Under the pieces are notes generated by a model. The model did not search any database and was not told the DNA's origin. It worked only from the letters and a program-made list of their open reading frames with translations. Source: Candidatus Sungbacteria bacterium RIFCSPLOWO2_01_FULL_47_10 (lineage in GTDB: Bacteria; Patescibacteriota; Minisyncoccia; Sungbacterales; GWA2-42-14). Taken from it: a stretch of DNA of 7,160 nucleotides. Below are positions 5,986 to 7,160 of the stretch, in pieces (position 1 is the stretch's first letter; each line of letters opens with the position of its first letter). The stretch is from the NCBI GenBank assembly GCA_001820675.1, contig MHQO01000081.1:1-7160 (forward strand), read 5' to 3'. The translations under genes were made by a program, and so were the position numbers.

Positions 5986-6423
5986 TTACCAGGGGTTGAT
6001 TTTTTCTTCCTTGGGCCCAAATGAAGCAACAAGGGAGAGTTCGGTATATGAATGCGAATATTCATCGCTTCCCGGAACATGTTCTGTTGATTCCAGTTCC
6101 AGGCGGAGCTTATTGCCTGCCTCACGATATTCATAGATAACCGACCAACAGGCGCGTTTCCACCCTTCAGTTCTAATTCCAAGTCCGTTATCCATTGACG
6201 AGACCGTAACGCTTGAACATCCTCTCAATGCCGCTTCTTTTGTTTTTTCTATAATTTGTTTCCTGATCATGGGAATTAAATCATTCGCAAGCTTTTTAAT
6301 GCGGTCTTCACGGTCTGACGCTTCCTTTTGAACGGCTTTTTCTTGTTTATCCAGAGCTTGTTTTCTCAGCCGGTTCAGTTCTTCAATATCAATAAAATCA
6401 CCCGGCAGGTTTTCCGCTGTCAT
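5986..6423 (-). CDS. Conserved-looking hypothetical protein, 145 residues
   Basis: Not recognised. Residues 13-65 form a highly charged, probably coiled-coil helix (E-E-L-N-R-L-R-K-Q-A-L-D-K-Q-E-K-A...). Residues 68-145 look like an alpha/beta domain, with the strands S-S-V-T-V, W-S-V-I-Y-E-Y and L-R-L-E-L-E. There is no signal peptide, membrane segment or metal motif. The start at 6423 is well supported: GAGGAG (6429-6434 on the minus strand) lies five bases upstream. Its ATG overlaps the stop of the preceding dehydrogenase-like gene (ATGA), so the two are translationally coupled and probably function together or at least share control. It converges on the acetyltransferase gene and shares its terminator. 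Function cannot be assigned from sequence. Confidence 0.85.
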   Translation of the reverse strand: MTAENLPGDFIDIEELNRLRKQALDKQEKAVQKEASDREDRIKKLANDLIPMIRKQIIEKTKEAALRGCSSVTVSSMDNGLGIRTEGWKRACWSVIYEYREAGNKLRLELESTEHVPGSDEYSHSYTELSLVASFGPKEEKINPW

Positions 6424-7160
6424 GAGAGCTCCTCATTCGCGTTGTTAATGTTCAACAGTCCTGCAAGCGGAGTGTATTCCAATTCGAATGTCTTTGCAAG
6501 TCCGGCTGATGTAACGCGTCCTTTAAAAATCGAAACCGCATCAAAGAGTGGCCGGTTCCGGCGAATTGCTTCAACAAAACCGTACCGAACGATATCCGCG
6601 ATATAGGGATATACCGATTGGGAGAATACTGGGGTTGATTCTTCCGGAACCCCGCCGGGGAGATTCGGAATGCCGATGTATTTGATTCCTCTCTCAAGTT
6701 CGGTCGCGGGATGTTCGTGGGAAGTCGGACGGGAGAATTCACACGCACCACCCTGATCGATGGAGACGTCAACAATGACGGAACCCTGCGGAATGTTCTG
6801 GAGCATTGGCATGGTTATGACAGTCGGCGCTTTGTTTTCAGGAGCATACGGCGAGAGGATGATAAGATAGGGCCGCTGAGGCACACCGGATGATTCCAAA
6901 AGGACTGAAACTTTTCTTAGTTTTTCATTGAAATCTATGTTGAAATCAGGAAAAAGAGCGCAGACCTGGTTTGTTTTGTGAATAGAGGAGGCCGTAGCGC
7001 TTATTTTTAATACATCAGGGTTCCGATCGAACGCAATGACGGGCAGGTCAAATTTTTCACATGCGGTTTCATGCGCCGCCTTTCCGACATTTCCATATCC
7101 GACAATGACTACGCAAGGAGTTGTCTCCGAAAAATATTTCATTCCGATCTTGACCGCTTC
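6420..7160 (-). CDS. Alanine dehydrogenase/transhydrogenase-like NAD(P)-binding protein, 5' partial
   Basis: The frame is open to the window edge. ATG 7142 is the first in-window start, but it has no Shine-Dalgarno, and the codons before it (E-A-V-K-I-G) read like an ongoing protein, so the gene is taken as truncated. Counting from that ATG, V-V-I-V-G-Y-G-N-V-G (11-20) is a Rossmann dinucleotide loop, followed by A-F-D-R-N at the end of the second strand. V-I-V-D-V-S-I-D-Q-G-G (122-132) with S-R-P-T-S-H (137-142) and the later N-L-P-G-G-V-P (160-166) correspond to the C-terminal domain of alanine dehydrogenase and NAD(P) transhydrogenase, where they read VDVA-DQGG, THPTTH and NMPG. The D-Q-G-G aspartate region belongs to the active site in alanine dehydrogenase. 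The protein could be a diverged member with another substrate. It is the upstream partner of the 145-residue protein. Confidence 0.85.
   Translation of the reverse strand, partial: EAVKIGMKYFSETTPCVVIVGYGNVGKAAHETACEKFDLPVIAFDRNPDVLKISATASSIHKTNQVCALFPDFNIDFNEKLRKVSVLLESSGVPQRPYLIILSPYAPENKAPTVITMPMLQNIPQGSVIVDVSIDQGGACEFSRPTSHEHPATELERGIKYIGIPNLPGGVPEESTPVFSQSVYPYIADIVRYGFVEAIRRNRPLFDAVSIFKGRVTSAGLAKTFELEYTPLAGLLNINNANEELS
6429..6434 (-). promoter_or_regulatory. Shine-Dalgarno within the end of the dehydrogenase-like gene
   Basis: GAGGAG on the minus strand, five bases before ATG 6423. It lies inside the upstream gene's last codons, which with the ATGA overlap indicates coupled translation. 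Confidence 0.7.

Overview
The window is the 3' three-quarters of a heavily interrupted 23S rRNA gene, followed by 5S rRNA and a short stretch of ordinary genes. The combination suggests a bacterium of the Candidate Phyla Radiation (Patescibacteria) or a similar uncultured lineage. The reasons are several insertions and introns in one 23S gene, a diverged but bacterial rRNA core, and AT-rich word-like palindromic repeats between genes. This placement is an inference; nothing in the window identifies a taxon.

Layout. 23S rRNA runs from base 1 (about E. coli position 750; the 5' end is outside the window) to about 4432. Four peripheral helices carry extra sequence folded as extended hairpins: H45 (421-605), H63 (1147-1312), H79 (1783-2066) and H88 (about 3241-3332). 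Two group I introns interrupt the catalytic half. The first (2108-3099, E. coli site about 2262) has an IB-like core and encodes an I-SceI-like two-motif LAGLIDADG endonuclease. The second (3419-4047, site about 2500, in the peptidyl transferase centre) has an IA-like core with P7.1 and P7.2, and carries a 62-codon ORF that is not an endonuclease. Exons are 1-2107, 3100-3418 and 4048 to about 4432.

The 23S-5S spacer (4433-5026) holds a long inverted repeat and two small ORFs for charged, probably helical proteins. The 5S gene (about 5027-5146) is bracketed by a perfect 16-bp inverted repeat, probably an RNA-processing stem. A gap with four phased 10-nt repeats and a GC-rich hairpin closes the rRNA operon.

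Beyond it lies a plus-strand RimJ/RimL-type GNAT acetyltransferase with a strong ribosome binding site (5389-5946). It ends in a hairpin that can terminate from both sides. Converging on it from the right is a minus-strand pair joined by an ATGA overlap: the C-terminal part of a protein related to alanine dehydrogenase/transhydrogenase (6420-7160, cut by the window edge) and a 145-residue protein of unknown function (5986-6423).

The most unusual points are the endonuclease reading frame that ends inside the 3' exon, the L2500 intron that appears to end in A instead of the nearly invariant G, the small coiled-coil-like ORF inside that intron, and the palindromic repeats of several word families at the tips of rRNA helices.
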